In this document: positions 1 to 9,111 of the stretch, in pieces
Layout: each line of letters starts with the position of its first letter
Numbering within the stretch: the stretch's first letter is position 1
Origin: Pontibacter liquoris
GTDB lineage: Bacteria > Bacteroidota > Bacteroidia > Cytophagales > Hymenobacteraceae
Direction of reading: 5' to 3'
Length of the DNA: 64,000 nt
NCBI RefSeq assembly: GCF_022758235.1
Contig: NZ_JALEBG010000003.1
Location: forward strand, 1-64,000
Notes under the pieces: generated by a model
What the model was told of the DNA's origin: nothing
Database searches by the model: none
The model's input: only the letters and a program-made list of their open reading frames with translations
Position numbers and translations under genes: made by a program

Positions 1-23
1 CCCCTTTCCTGCTGAACGGGATG

Positions 24-53
24 CAAAAGTACGAACCTTTTTCCCCTTTCCAA
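24..53 (-). promoter_or_regulatory. Strong leftward promoter, probably for a stable-RNA operon beyond the window edge
   Basis: On the minus strand there is TTG (53-51), a 19-nt spacer and TACTTTTG (31-24), an exact fit to the Bacteroidota sigma-A consensus TTG-N19-TAnnTTTG. The presumed start lies near position 17 and transcription leaves the window to the left. The sequence after the -7 element (CATCCCGTTC) resembles start regions of rRNA/tRNA operons that I recall from this phylum. The RNA target is inference because nothing of it is in the window. Confidence 0.65.
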
Positions 54-520
54 GCAGTAGGTAAAGAAAAATCATGAACATCGCCTAAGTGCCTGGAAAT
101 GAAAGGGAATAATTTACAGGGTATCTCGGAGCTAACTTTAAGAAGACCATGAGGGGGAATGTAACCTGGCTAACTGGCCTGTTTAGAAGCAGCCATAGGC
201 CCACGCGGACATACTTTATGTCATTTCGACCATCGAGAGAAAGCTGAGTGTATATACTTCCCCTTTCGTTTAGATTGCTTACGTTATTCAAAAGGGCATA
301 ACGGGCCTAATGCCCATACATGCGAATCACACTATAATAGATCGCCTCTAGTTAACGCCACTCCGGCACATTAAATCTTTATACTAGGCTTGGCACAAGC
401 GGACGCTTGCGCCAGGTTGGGCTCGGGCAGCCAAGTTGGCCAGATATTTTGGAATAAACTGTCAGAACACCCCTCTTTATACTTTGTGTCCCTTTCCTAT
501 ACTATGCGTCTTGTGTAAAC
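54..520. other. Intergenic region with no supported gene
   Basis: No convincing coding sequence is seen. The only open frame over 60 codons (85-291, minus) has no family resemblance and no good start context. The stretch holds one copy of a dispersed palindromic repeat (393-413) and a TATACTT motif near 478, and otherwise looks unstructured. Confidence 0.5.
393..413. repeat. Dispersed palindromic repeat, single copy (family also at 44519-44588)
   Basis: GCACAAGCGGACGCTTGCGCC is nearly identical to the two inverted copies at 44519-44538 and 44568-44588. The core GCAAGCG/CGCTTGC arms are self-complementary around a short centre. The intergenic location and recurrence about 44 kb away suggest a REP-like element; no associated transposase is visible. 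Confidence 0.6.
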
Positions 521-552
521 AGAAGAGCCCCGTTTAGGAACGGGGCTCTTCT
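521..552 (-). terminator. Hairpin terminator at the end of the rsh-fur-STAS-purA operon
   Basis: A perfect 14-bp stem (521-534 with 539-552, 4-nt loop TAGG) with a GCCCCG core lies 25 nt after the purA stop codon. The T-tract on the minus-strand side is weak, so the call rests mainly on stem strength and position. Confidence 0.7.
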
Positions 553-577
553 CTTATACTTTATACAATAGGTATAG

Positions 578-1864
578 CTAGCTTACTTTCATGCTTTCGC
601 GCATCAAAGTGCTTTTACGATCCGGGCCTACCGAAACAATGGTAACAGGCACCTGCAGATGTTTTTCAAGGAACTGGATGTAATCAACAAAAGCCTGTGG
701 CAGATCCTCCAGCGTTTCCACCTGATTCAGGTCTACTTTCCAGCCGGGCAGTTCTTCGTATACCGGCTCGGCAATCTCGTTTTCCATCGAATGCGGCACG
801 CGATCTGTCAGCTCGCCATTAGCCAGCTTATACTTGGTGCATACTTTTATAGTATCGAACTCTGTCAGCACATCCGCTTTCATCATATTCAGCTGGGTCA
901 CCCCATTCAGCATAATGGAATACTTCAGGCTAGGCAGGTCTATCCAGCCGCAGCGGCGCGGCCGCCCGGTAGTGGAACCAAACTCACGCCCGGCTACCCG
1001 GATCTTCTCTCCTTCTTCGTCCAGCAGCTCTGTCGGGAACGGACCGCTGCCCACGCGGGTACAATAAGCTTTAAAGATGCCGTATACCTGGCCAATATGC
1101 TGTGGCGCTACGCCAAGGCCTGTGCAGGCTCCCGCTACCAGCGTAGTAGAAGAGGTTACAAACGGATAAGTACCGAAATCCACATCCAGCAACGAGCCTT
1201 GCGCGCCTTCTGCAAGTATGCGCTTGCCGCTGTTGAGGGCATCGTTGATCATATACTCGCTATCCACCAGTTTGAGCGAACGCAGGTAGTCTACGGCCTC
1301 AAAGAAGGTTTTCTCCTCGTCGCCGAGCTCCAACTTCTGGCCGTAATACTCCACGGTTTTGCGGTGCCGCTCTACCAGCTTATCGTAATTTGCCCGGAAG
1401 TCGCTTTCCAGGATATCGCCTACCCGCAGCCCAACCCGGCCGATCTTGTCCTGGTAAGTCGGGCCAATGCCTTTTAAAGTAGAACCAATTTTGCCAGTGC
1501 CCAGGGCTTCTTCCGACACGCGGTCCAGCACTTTGTGCGAAGGAAGTATAAGCGCTGCCTTTTTAGAGATAAAAAGGTTCTTAGCCGCATCTACGCCTCT
1601 TGCCTGCAGCTTTTCCATTTCGGTGCGGAACACGATCGGGTCCAATACCACGCCGTTGCCAATGATGTTCTGGATATGCGGGTGGAAGATGCCCGATGGA
1701 ATCTGGTGCAGCACGTGCTTGGTGCCTTCAAATTCTAATGTATGCCCTGCATTGGGGCCTCCCTGAAAACGGGCTACAATATCATAGGTGGGTGCCAGTA
1801 CGTCGACGATCTTTCCTTTTCCTTCGTCGCCCCACTGCAGCCCGATTAATATGTCAACTGCCAT
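578..1864 (-). CDS. purA: Adenylosuccinate synthetase
   Basis: Cytosolic enzyme that joins aspartate to IMP using GTP, the first committed step from IMP to AMP. The 428 residues are the normal family length. The N-terminus carries QWGDEGKGK (residues 10-18) with catalytic Asp13, followed by GGPNAGHT with catalytic His41, both in the same positions as in the E. coli enzyme. A GSTTGRPRRCGW segment near residue 300 matches the substrate loop. It is the last gene of a minus-strand operon, starting 7 nt after the STAS gene stop, and is followed by a strong hairpin. PurA is a known direct ppGpp-binding target, so sharing a transcript with the ppGpp synthetase/hydrolase gene is notable. Function is certain from sequence. 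Confidence 0.98.
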   Translation of the reverse strand: MAVDILIGLQWGDEGKGKIVDVLAPTYDIVARFQGGPNAGHTLEFEGTKHVLHQIPSGIFHPHIQNIIGNGVVLDPIVFRTEMEKLQARGVDAAKNLFISKKAALILPSHKVLDRVSEEALGTGKIGSTLKGIGPTYQDKIGRVGLRVGDILESDFRANYDKLVERHRKTVEYYGQKLELGDEEKTFFEAVDYLRSLKLVDSEYMINDALNSGKRILAEGAQGSLLDVDFGTYPFVTSSTTLVAGACTGLGVAPQHIGQVYGIFKAYCTRVGSGPFPTELLDEEGEKIRVAGREFGSTTGRPRRCGWIDLPSLKYSIMLNGVTQLNMMKADVLTEFDTIKVCTKYKLANGELTDRVPHSMENEIAEPVYEELPGWKVDLNQVETLEDLPQAFVDYIQFLEKHLQVPVTIVSVGPDRKSTLMRESMKVS

Positions 1865-1871
1865 TATGTAA

Positions 1872-2222
1872 TTAGTATATTGATTCTTTTAAGAATTGCG
1901 CCGCAAAGCTATCATTTTCTGCAATAGTGAAAATAGCATTCAGCTTTGTAACGATCAGAAGTTTGCGGATATGATCAGATGGCTTGATGAGCACCAGCTC
2001 GCCGCCCCTGTTCCGGAACTTGGTCAGCAACGAAACCAGTACGCCCATGCCGCTGCTGTCCATAAAGCGCACATGCGACAGATCGACAGCGCAAAGCATC
2101 ACTTTTCCATCCTGCAGGCCATCTGCCGCTTCCATCATAGACTGAGTATCGGTGCCTGCAATCAGATCGCCTTGCAGCCTGATGAACAAAATGTCATCCT
2201 TGAGTTCTGACTGATACTTCAT
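1872..2222 (-). CDS. STAS-domain protein, anti-sigma factor antagonist-like
   Basis: Single STAS domain of 116 residues in the SpoIIAA/RsbV size class. The motif [10 protein letters not shown] contains the serine that is phosphorylated by a partner anti-sigma kinase in this family. I chose the ATG at 2222, giving [10 protein letters not shown]; an upstream in-frame ATG at 2273 would add 17 residues lying entirely inside the fur gene and unlike the family. The start overlaps the fur stop by 29 nt and the stop is 7 nt from purA, so it is translated within the rsh-fur-purA operon. No RsbW-like kinase or sigma factor gene is in the window, so the partner is unknown. A role in partner switching is inferred from the family; STAS proteins also serve in lipid transport. 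Confidence 0.85.
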   Translation of the reverse strand: MKYQSELKDDILFIRLQGDLIAGTDTQSMMEAADGLQDGKVMLCAVDLSHVRFMDSSGMGVLVSLLTKFRNRGGELVLIKPSDHIRKLLIVTKLNAIFTIAENDSFAAQFLKESIY

Positions 2223-2694
2223 GTTGCTGTTCCTGTGTCGCTTTTTTAGCGCGGCAATCGCCGCAGATCCCATACAAGTTCAGGGAGTGATGCAAGATAT
2301 GAAAATTTAGCAGCTCGCCCACCATCGTTTGTATATTATGGATGCGCGGATCGCAGAACTCCACCACCTTGTGGCACTCGGTGCAGATCACATGGTCGTG
2401 CTGCCGGTAGCCGTACGATTTCTCGTACTGGGCCAGGTTACGGCCAAACTGGTGCTTGCTCACCAGGTCGTTTTCCACCAGCAGGTCCAGGGTGTTGTAT
2501 ACGGTGGCGCGGCTCACCTGATAGTTTTTATTCTTCATGCTGATGTAGAGCGATTCCACATCAAAATGACCGTCGCGGGAATAGATCTCCTCCAGGATGG
2601 CGTAGCGCTCCGGGGTTTTGCGCAGGCCCTTGCTTTCCAGGTAAGCGGTAAATATCTTCTTTACTTCCTCAAATTTATGTTCGTTCAATGCCAT
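2194..2694 (-). CDS. Fur-family metal-responsive transcriptional regulator
   Basis: A 166-residue Fur/PerR/Zur-type repressor. An N-terminal winged helix (about residues 10-85, with the recognition-helix segment [13 protein letters not shown]) is followed by the metal-binding dimer domain. That domain shows the [17 protein letters not shown] stretch (HxH and the first CxxC) and a second CxxC (GICGDC) near residue 147, which together form a structural zinc site. Sequence alone does not tell whether iron, zinc, manganese or peroxide is sensed. It lies 32 nt after the rsh stop and overlaps the STAS gene, so it is the second gene of a four-gene operon. The C-terminal tail of about 20 residues after the last CxxC is polar and extra to the core fold. 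Confidence 0.92.
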   Translation of the reverse strand: MALNEHKFEEVKKIFTAYLESKGLRKTPERYAILEEIYSRDGHFDVESLYISMKNKNYQVSRATVYNTLDLLVENDLVSKHQFGRNLAQYEKSYGYRQHDHVICTECHKVVEFCDPRIHNIQTMVGELLNFHILHHSLNLYGICGDCRAKKATQEQQHEVSVRTQG

Positions 2695-2726
2695 ATCCCT
2701 TTTCTTAATAGTATAAATGAGCGCTC

Positions 2727-4937
2727 TTATTCAAAACGCTCAACAGTAAGTATACCGTTCACTCTGCTCATGCGCTGAATCAACTTATCGAGGTGGTTGG
2801 TATCGTTTACGAATACCATGATGTTGCCTTCAAAAATGCCGTCGTTCGAGTCGATGGTGATCGAGCGCATATTCACCTTTAAACTCGTCGAGATCACCTT
2901 TGTCAGGTCGTTTACCAGCCCCACCCTATCGGTGCCCTTGATGCGGATACCCGCCAGGAACGCCAGTTCCTTCTGGTCCGTCCACTTGGCCCGGATAATC
3001 CGGTTGCCGTAATTCGACATCAGCTCGATGCCCCGTTTACAGTTGGTGCGGTGGATCTCGATGTCTTCGTCCCCGGTTTCAAAGCCAAACACGTCATCGC
3101 CGGGTATCGGATTGCAGCAACTGGCCACCTTATAGTTCATGTTAGAGGAGTTCTCCCCTATCACGAGCATATCGGGGTTCACGCCGCGGATTTTCTGCAC
3201 CTCCTTGTCAAAGGATTTGGGTTCGAGCCTGGAGTTGGCCTTATCCGCGGCAGCTGTAAAAATAACCTCTTTTATATTCTTAATGTCGATATGGCCGGTC
3301 GCGATCCGGAAGTATAGGTCCTGCAGCGTGGGCACATTAAAGAAAGCCATCAGCTTGTTCAGGTTCACCTGTGTATCGGGCATGCCTAGCTGCGCCAGGC
3401 GGCGCTCCAGCATAGCTGCGCCTTGTTCGGCTCTGTCTTTGCGCTCCTCGCGCAGGGCATCCTTTATACCGGTGCGGGCTTTGGAGGTCACTACATACTG
3501 CAGCCACTCTTCGTTAGGCTTCTGCTTGTGCGAGGTGAGGATCTCGACCTGGTCGCCGTTTTTAAGGCGGTAACTGAGCGGCACCAGCTTCTGGTTTACT
3601 TTGGCGCCCAGGCACTGCAGGCCAATGTGCGTGTGTATCTCGAAGGCAAAATCCAGGGCCGTGGCTTTATCCGGAAGTATGATCAGCTCGCCTTTGGGCG
3701 TAAACACGAACACTTCTTCCACAAACAGGTTCTTGCGGAACTCGTCCATAAACTCCAGGGCGTTGCCGGTGTTGTTTTCCAGCATGTCGCGCACTTTGTT
3801 TATCCACTGCTCCAGGCCATACTCGCTGCCGCCAATACCTTCTGTTTTATACTTCCAGTGGGCAGCATAGCCCCGCTCGGCAATTTCGTCCATGCGCTTG
3901 GTGCGGATCTGCACCTCCACCCACTGGCCCGACTTACTCATCACCGTAGTATGCAGCGATTCGTAGCCGTTGGCTTTAGGCGTATTCACCCAGTCGCGCA
4001 GGCGGTCGGGGTTTGGCTGGTAAAAGTCCGTAATAATAGAGTATACCTGCCAGCAGGCGGCTTTCTCATTTTCGACGGGCACATCAAGTATGATGCGGAT
4101 GGCAAACAGGTCGTAGACCTCATCAAAGGTGATATTCTGCTTGCGTATCTTTTTTAAGATGGAGTAAATGGATTTAGGCCGCCCTTTAATGGCAAACTTA
4201 AAGCCATACTTGTCCAGCTCTTCCTCTATGGGTGCGGTAAAGTCTTTGATAAACTTGTTACGGGCGCTGCGCGTCTGCCGGATCTTGTTGGAGATATCTT
4301 TGTATGTGTCGGTATCGGTATACTTTAAGTAGAGATCTTCCAGCTCCGATTTGATGGCATACAAGCCCAGGCGGTGTGCCAGCGGCGCGTAGAGGTACAT
4401 GGTTTCCGAAGCAATTTTAAGCTGCTTGTGGCGGGCCATACTATCCAGGGTGCGCATGTTGTGCAGGCGGTCGGCCAGCTTAATCAAAATCACGCGCACG
4501 TCTTCGCTCAGGGTGAGCAGCATTTTCCGGAAGTTCTCGGCCTGCTGCGAGGTGCCGTAGTCAAACACGCCGGAGATCTTGGTCAGCCCTTCGATGATAA
4601 GTGCCACGCTGGGGCCAAACTCCCGTTCAATGTCGGCAATCTCCATTTCGGTATCCTCCACCACATCGTGCAGCAGGGCCGCCACAATGGAAGTGGTACC
4701 CAGTCCGATCTCCTCCACAGCGATCTGGGCCACGGCCAGCGGGTGCAGAATATATGGCTCCCCGGATTTGCGGCGCATATCTTTATGCGCCTCCAGCGAG
4801 GTATTGAAGGCTTTCTTTATAATTTTCGCGTCATTGTCCTTCAGAAAAGGTTTGGCGTACCGAAGCAAACGGCGGTAATGCCTTAAGATCTCTTTGCGTT
4901 CTGCTTCCGGATCGATCATAACTGTAATCATGAGCAT
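2727..4937 (-). CDS. Bifunctional (p)ppGpp synthetase/hydrolase, RelA/SpoT homologue
   Basis: Long RSH protein of 736 residues controlling the stringent response. The N-terminal HD hydrolase domain has the metal motif HDVVEDTE at residues 90-97; the intact HD and ED suggest active hydrolysis. The synthetase domain follows, with its [11 protein letters not shown] motif near residue 325. Next come a TGS domain (about 405-465, beginning [12 protein letters not shown]), a conserved-Cys segment ([11 protein letters not shown]) and a C-terminal ACT domain. The start is uncertain: ATGs at 4937, 4931 and 4919 are all in frame and none has a clear ribosome site. A possible minus-strand promoter -7 element (TATATTTG) lies at 5012-5005, with a poorly spaced TTG upstream. 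First gene of the rsh-fur-STAS-purA operon. Confidence 0.96.
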   Translation of the reverse strand: MLMITVMIDPEAERKEILRHYRRLLRYAKPFLKDNDAKIIKKAFNTSLEAHKDMRRKSGEPYILHPLAVAQIAVEEIGLGTTSIVAALLHDVVEDTEMEIADIEREFGPSVALIIEGLTKISGVFDYGTSQQAENFRKMLLTLSEDVRVILIKLADRLHNMRTLDSMARHKQLKIASETMYLYAPLAHRLGLYAIKSELEDLYLKYTDTDTYKDISNKIRQTRSARNKFIKDFTAPIEEELDKYGFKFAIKGRPKSIYSILKKIRKQNITFDEVYDLFAIRIILDVPVENEKAACWQVYSIITDFYQPNPDRLRDWVNTPKANGYESLHTTVMSKSGQWVEVQIRTKRMDEIAERGYAAHWKYKTEGIGGSEYGLEQWINKVRDMLENNTGNALEFMDEFRKNLFVEEVFVFTPKGELIILPDKATALDFAFEIHTHIGLQCLGAKVNQKLVPLSYRLKNGDQVEILTSHKQKPNEEWLQYVVTSKARTGIKDALREERKDRAEQGAAMLERRLAQLGMPDTQVNLNKLMAFFNVPTLQDLYFRIATGHIDIKNIKEVIFTAAADKANSRLEPKSFDKEVQKIRGVNPDMLVIGENSSNMNYKVASCCNPIPGDDVFGFETGDEDIEIHRTNCKRGIELMSNYGNRIIRAKWTDQKELAFLAGIRIKGTDRVGLVNDLTKVISTSLKVNMRSITIDSNDGIFEGNIMVFVNDTNHLDKLIQRMSRVNGILTVERFE

Positions 4938-5145
4938 GTGCCGCTGCCAGGGTTAGCTGCCAGCGGCTTTATAAGTATAAATAAGGCTGCGTGCGTATAA
5001 GTTTCAAATATAAGGTATTATATGCTGCAATCCATACCCACCCGGTAAGCCCCTGAAACTCAGGCGCACGCCCCAACCAGGCCGCTGCTACGGGCCCCGC
5101 GCCTACTTAAAGGTATAATTTTTTTGCCTTTTTTTAGGTTGGCTA

Positions 5146-5175
5146 TTGTAATATTAAATCAGGTGCTTAAATTTG
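5146..5175 (+). promoter_or_regulatory. Promoter of the tRNA-Leu gene
   Basis: TTG (5146-5148), a 19-nt spacer and TAAATTTG (5168-5175) match the Bacteroidota consensus exactly. The mature tRNA begins at 5202, about 20 nt after the expected transcription start, leaving a short 5' leader for RNase P. Confidence 0.8.
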
Positions 5176-5201
5176 CACCATCATTACAAACCAGCACACA
5201 T

Positions 5202-5283
5202 GCGGATGTGGCGAAATTGGTAGACGCACTAGACTTAGGATCTAGCGCTGCGAGGCATGGGGGTTCGAGTCCCTCCATCCGCA
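5202..5283 (+). tRNA. tRNA-Leu (anticodon UAG)
   Basis: The 7-bp acceptor stem GCGGATG/CATCCGC, the D-arm GGTAGACGC region, an anticodon stem CTAGA/TCTAG around loop CTTAGGA (anticodon TAG), a long variable arm typical of leucine tRNAs and a GGTTCGAGTCC T-arm are all visible. The discriminator base is A at 5283 and CCA is not encoded. It has its own promoter and is followed by a rho-independent terminator. Confidence 0.97.
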
Positions 5284-5293
5284 CACAACAGAG

Positions 5294-5325
5294 ACCCTCA
5301 ACAGCCATGTTGGGGGTTTGTTTTT
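5294..5325 (+). terminator. Terminator of tRNA-Leu
   Basis: A 10-bp stem (5294-5303 with 5308-5317, one G-U pair, loop GCCA) is followed by TTGTTTTT. It separates the tRNA transcript from tig. Confidence 0.85.
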
Positions 5326-5356
5326 ACCAGATGTTCCAAATTAAAAGTTTTAAGCC

Positions 5357-6679
5357 TTGAATATTACATTAAACCAAACCGACAGCACCAACGCTCAACT
5401 GAAGGTGGTACTCGAAGAGGCCGATTACGCGCCGAAGGTAGACCAACAGGTAAAAGAATATAGCAAGAAAGCTCAGATCAAAGGCTTCAGACCAGGTAAA
5501 GTGCCGGCCGCTCTGGTTAAAAAGATGTATGGCAAGAGCATCCTGGTAGAGCAAATCAACAAGCTGCTGCAGGAAGAAATCTCCAAGTATATCAAAGACA
5601 ATGATGTGAAACTACTGGGCGAGCCCCTGCCGGAGCCAAGCCAGGACAACATTGACTGGGACAACCAGAAAAACTTCGAGTTTACTTACCAGGTAGGCCT
5701 GCTGCCGGACTTTAACCTTCCGCTGGATAAAAGCGTAGAGGGGTATTCAGTAGCGCTGGACCAGAAAACCATCGACGAGGCATACGAGAACCTCAAGCGC
5801 CAGTTCGGCAAAACCACGAACCCGGAGACATCTGAAGCCAACGATTTCATCTATGGCGAGCTGAAGCAGGTAGACGGTGAGTTTGCCTCTAAAACGCTGA
5901 TCCCGACTGCCCGCGTGGTAGAAGGCCAGGAGAAATTCCTGGGCGTGAAAGCCGGTGATGTGATCCGTTTCGATATCCGTAAGACCTTTGGCGACGACAA
6001 CGCGGCCCTGGCCCACGTAACCGGCCTGAGCAAAGAAGTGACGGCTGACCTGAACGGAGAGTTTGAATTTACAGTAGACAAGATCAACCGTACGGAGGCC
6101 GCCGAGCTGAACCAGGAGCTGTTTGACAAGCTATTTGGCAAAGACGAGGTGAAGACCGAGGAAGAGTTCGACGCCAAAGTGCGCGAAACGATCGAAGAGA
6201 ACTATAAAACAGAGGCCGACAACCTGCTGAACCGCCGCATCATCGACACGCTGGTGGATAACGTGGACGTGGCACTGCCAACCGAGTTCTTTAAGCGTTG
6301 GTTGCTGGTGACAAACGAAGGAAAACTGACTGCCGAGCAGATCGACGAGAACTTCGACCAGTATACCAAAGAGCTAAAGTGGTCGATGATCAAGAACAAG
6401 GTAGTAGCAGACAACGACCTGAAAGTAAGCAACGACGAAGTAGTAGCGGCTACCAAGCAGAAAATGCTGGCCCAGTTCAACATGCCCGAGATTCCGGAAG
6501 AACTGGCTGAAAGCATGAACAACTATGCCAACCAGTACCTGCAGCAGGACAATGGCCGTAATTACATACAGGAATACGAGCAATTGCTGGCCGAGAAGGT
6601 GCTTGCTAAACTTAAAGAGCAGATGACGGTTGTAGAAAAGACCATCACATCTGAGGACTTCAGAAATATGTCGTTCTAA
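5357..6679 (+). CDS. tig: Trigger factor, ribosome-associated chaperone
   Basis: A 440-residue trigger factor that binds nascent chains at the ribosome exit tunnel. The N-terminal ribosome-binding domain carries the signature KGFRPGKVPAALVKKMYG around residues 46-63. A divergent FKBP-like middle segment (about 145-240) and a helical C-terminal chaperone arm follow. The start is a TTG: reading from it gives MNITLNQTDSTNAQLKV, which matches the usual start of Bacteroidota homologues, and no nearby ATG fits. The clpP and clpX genes follow on the same strand, the common bacterial order tig-clpP-clpX, but each is preceded by its own terminator here, so they are probably separate transcription units with some read-through. 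Confidence 0.95.
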   Translation: MNITLNQTDSTNAQLKVVLEEADYAPKVDQQVKEYSKKAQIKGFRPGKVPAALVKKMYGKSILVEQINKLLQEEISKYIKDNDVKLLGEPLPEPSQDNIDWDNQKNFEFTYQVGLLPDFNLPLDKSVEGYSVALDQKTIDEAYENLKRQFGKTTNPETSEANDFIYGELKQVDGEFASKTLIPTARVVEGQEKFLGVKAGDVIRFDIRKTFGDDNAALAHVTGLSKEVTADLNGEFEFTVDKINRTEAAELNQELFDKLFGKDEVKTEEEFDAKVRETIEENYKTEADNLLNRRIIDTLVDNVDVALPTEFFKRWLLVTNEGKLTAEQIDENFDQYTKELKWSMIKNKVVADNDLKVSNDEVVAATKQKMLAQFNMPEIPEELAESMNNYANQYLQQDNGRNYIQEYEQLLAEKVLAKLKEQMTVVEKTITSEDFRNMSF

Positions 6680-6705
6680 GCAGAACGCTTATAAAACAAT
6701 AGTAT

Positions 6706-6735
6706 AAAAAAGTCCTTTTTACGAAGGACTTTTTT
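6706..6735 (+). terminator. Terminator between tig and clpP
   Basis: A 12-bp stem (6706-6717 with 6724-6735, loop TTTACG) has an A-tract in the left arm and a T-tract in the right, the classic bidirectional-looking intrinsic terminator shape. Confidence 0.88.
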
Positions 6736-6767
6736 ATTTTTGAGTAAACCGTAAATCTAAACAAGAC

Positions 6768-7463
6768 ATGTTTAACAAAGACGAGTTCCGAAAATTTGCC
6801 GTAAAGGGCCAGGGCATGAGCGGCCTGGGCGTAGACCAATATATCCACCACATCGAGAGCAGAGCCATGCACACGGTGGAAAGCATGACGCGCTCGGTAA
6901 TTGAGGAACGCCCGACCAACTTCCGTGAGATCGACGTGTTTTCGCGCCTGATCATGGACCGTATCATTTTCCTGGGCACGCAGGTAGATGATTTTATTGC
7001 CAACATCATCACCGCGCAGCTGCTTTTCCTCGAGTCGGCTGATGCCAAAAAGGACATCCTGCTGTATATCAACAGCCCCGGTGGCTCGGTATATGCCGGC
7101 CTGGGTATTTATGACACCATGCAATATGTGAGCCCGGATGTGGCTACCATCTGTACCGGCCTGGCTGCCTCGATGGGCGCCGTGTTGCTGGCCGGTGGTG
7201 CCGCCAACAAGCGCTCTGCCCTTGCTCACGCCCGCGTTATGATTCACCAGCCAATGGGCGGTGCACAAGGCCAGGCCTCTGATATCGAGATCACGGCCCG
7301 CGAGATCCTGAAGCTAAAGAAAGAGCTGTATGAGATTTTGGCGCAGCACTCCGGTAAAACCTACCAGGAAGTATACGACAACTCAGACCGCGACTACTGG
7401 ATGAAAGCCGATGAGGCCAAAGAGTACGGCCTGATAGACGAGGTACTGACCCGCAAAGTATAA
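6768..7463 (+). CDS. clpP: ATP-dependent Clp protease proteolytic subunit
   Basis: A 231-residue ClpP, the serine peptidase that forms double heptameric rings and degrades substrates unfolded by ClpX. The catalytic triad is intact and correctly spaced: Ser135 in GLAASMGAV, His160 in RVMIHQP and Asp209 in DRDYW (separations 25 and 49, as in E. coli). The N-terminal extension of roughly 35 residues before the core is typical of the phylum and may be processed. It sits between a strong upstream and a strong downstream terminator; the expected partner clpX follows. Confidence 0.97.
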   Translation: MFNKDEFRKFAVKGQGMSGLGVDQYIHHIESRAMHTVESMTRSVIEERPTNFREIDVFSRLIMDRIIFLGTQVDDFIANIITAQLLFLESADAKKDILLYINSPGGSVYAGLGIYDTMQYVSPDVATICTGLAASMGAVLLAGGAANKRSALAHARVMIHQPMGGAQGQASDIEITAREILKLKKELYEILAQHSGKTYQEVYDNSDRDYWMKADEAKEYGLIDEVLTRKV

Positions 7464-7486
7464 CAAGTATAGCCGACAGGCCCCCG

Positions 7487-7518
7487 AAACCCGTATTGGT
7501 AGTAGCCGGTACGGGTTT
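7487..7518 (+). terminator. Terminator after clpP
   Basis: A 9-bp stem AAACCCGTA/TACGGGTTT (7487-7495 with 7510-7518) is followed by TATTTTG. The loop is long (14 nt), so this is a moderate-strength terminator. Confidence 0.7.
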
Positions 7519-7812
7519 TATTTTGCCTTTTTGCACCACTTTATTCCATTAGCAGCCCCAGCTGGCAGGAAAGTGAGCCAGGCACCAGGAATTTATCAAC
7601 AGCCTGTTGTGGAAACAGCTGCCTTGTAAATACCTGATGATAAGGAATTTGTACAAGAATATAAAAATCCTTATTTTGAAATTCTTAGCCTGCTTTCAGG
7701 GCTTTTATCCACTTTGCACAAAAAAAATTGTATTTATAAAACTATTCAATTTTGTACCTTTGTTTAATGCGATGGCTTTAGTAGCCAAACCAATCCGTTT
7801 CAAATAGAATAT
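7519..7812 (+). promoter_or_regulatory. clpP-clpX intergenic region with candidate clpX promoter
   Basis: No gene is seen. The last 140 nt are very AT-rich. TACCTTTG at 7755-7762 matches the Bacteroidota -7 element; the best upstream TTG (7728-7730) leaves a 24-nt spacer, slightly too long, so the promoter is plausible rather than firm. It would give a leader of about 45 nt before the clpX ATG at 7813. Confidence 0.45.
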
Positions 7813-9036
7813 ATGGCTGAAATTACCTGCTCATTTTGCGGCAAAAACAAGAAAGACGTCTCCGTGATGATCTCCGGCATCAACGCGCACATCTGTGACC
7901 GTTGTATCGGGCAGGCGCAGCAGATTCTGAACGAAGAAAATAAAATTCGCGCCAACAGCCGCACTCCTAAGTTTAATTTAATGAAACCCAAGGAGATGAA
8001 GCAGTACCTGGACCAGTTTGTGGTAGGCCAGGATGAGGCAAAGAAAGTGATGTCGGTGGCCGTTTACAACCACTACAAGCGCCTGATGCAGCGCACAAAC
8101 GAGGATGATGTAGTGATCGAGAAATCCAACATCATTATGGTAGGCGAAACAGGTACCGGTAAAACCTACCTGGCCCGCATGATGGCCGGCATTCTGCAGG
8201 TACCTTTCTGCATTGCCGATGCCACGGTGTTAACGGAGGCAGGTTATGTGGGCGAAGACGTGGAAAGTATACTGACCCGTTTGCTGCAGGCAGCCGATTA
8301 CAACGTAGAATCCGCCGAGCGCGGTATTGTATACATTGATGAAATTGACAAAATAGCGCGCAAGAGCGACAACCCTTCTATTACCCGCGATGTGAGCGGC
8401 GAAGGCGTGCAGCAGGCCCTGCTCAAACTGCTGGAAGGCACCGTGGTAAATGTGCCTCCGCAAGGTGGCCGCAAGCACCCCGAGCAAAAAATGATCACCG
8501 TCAACACCGAGAACATCCTCTTTATCTGTGGCGGCGCGTTTGTGGGCATTGACCGTGTGATCAAGAATCGCCTGAATACCCGCCCGATCGGCTTCTCGAA
8601 GTCTAAAATGGACGAGGCAGAGGAGAAAGAGAACTTCCTGAGCTACATTACGGCCCAGGACCTGAAAAACTTCGGCCTCATACCAGAACTGATCGGCCGC
8701 CTGCCGGTGCTCACGCACCTGGAGCCGCTCGACAAAGAAACCCTGCGCCAGATTTTGCTCGTGCCGAAGAACTCGATCGTGAAGCAGTATAAGCGCCTCT
8801 TCGAAATGGAGAACATCAACCTGAGCTTTGCCGACGATGCCCTGGATTATATTGTGGAGAAAGCTGCTGAGTATAAGTTAGGTGCTCGCGGCCTGCGCTC
8901 GATCTGCGAAGGTATTATGACAGATGCCATGTTTGAGCTGCCCTCTGAAGAAGGCACCCATGAACTGGTGATCACCGGCGACTATGCCCGCGAGAAATTT
9001 GACAAGTCTACCCTGAAGCAACTGCGTGTAGCGTAA
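7813..9036 (+). CDS. clpX: ATP-dependent Clp protease ATP-binding subunit ClpX
   Basis: A 407-residue AAA+ unfoldase. The N-terminal zinc-binding domain has Cys6, Cys9, Cys28 and Cys31 in the CxxC...CxxC arrangement. The AAA module follows with Walker A GETGTGKT (about residue 115) and Walker [10 protein letters not shown], and the C-terminal helical domain ends normally. Walker A has ETGT where the usual form is GPTGSGKT, a mild variation that keeps the catalytic Lys and Thr. It pairs with ClpP just upstream and is followed by an exceptionally long perfect hairpin. Confidence 0.97.
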   Translation: MAEITCSFCGKNKKDVSVMISGINAHICDRCIGQAQQILNEENKIRANSRTPKFNLMKPKEMKQYLDQFVVGQDEAKKVMSVAVYNHYKRLMQRTNEDDVVIEKSNIIMVGETGTGKTYLARMMAGILQVPFCIADATVLTEAGYVGEDVESILTRLLQAADYNVESAERGIVYIDEIDKIARKSDNPSITRDVSGEGVQQALLKLLEGTVVNVPPQGGRKHPEQKMITVNTENILFICGGAFVGIDRVIKNRLNTRPIGFSKSKMDEAEEKENFLSYITAQDLKNFGLIPELIGRLPVLTHLEPLDKETLRQILLVPKNSIVKQYKRLFEMENINLSFADDALDYIVEKAAEYKLGARGLRSICEGIMTDAMFELPSEEGTHELVITGDYAREKFDKSTLKQLRVA

Positions 9037-9046
9037 AGTATAAAGT

Positions 9047-9111
9047 AAGACAAGTATAAACAGAAAGCCCCGGCTACTTAATAGCCGGGGCTTTCTGTTT
9101 ATACTTGTCTT
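9047..9111. terminator. Perfect 30-bp hairpin terminator containing an inverted AAGTATA pair
   Basis: The arms 9047-9076 and 9082-9111 are exact reverse complements over 30 bp with a 5-nt loop (CTTAA). The stem top is GC-rich (AAAGCCCCGGCTA) and the stem base contains AAGTATAAA opposed by TTTATACTT. It lies between convergent clpX and lpxB and can end transcription from either side. The stem is much longer than an intrinsic terminator needs. Confidence 0.85.

Noticed and set aside
85..291. 68-codon minus-strand frame near the left edge
   Set aside because: No domain, signal peptide or homologous pattern, and it lies between a promoter and a repeat in poorly constrained sequence.
659..1477. 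Long plus-strand open frame opposite purA
   Set aside because: It is an antisense shadow of a certain gene, with no family resemblance and no start context; similar shadows across the window were left out.
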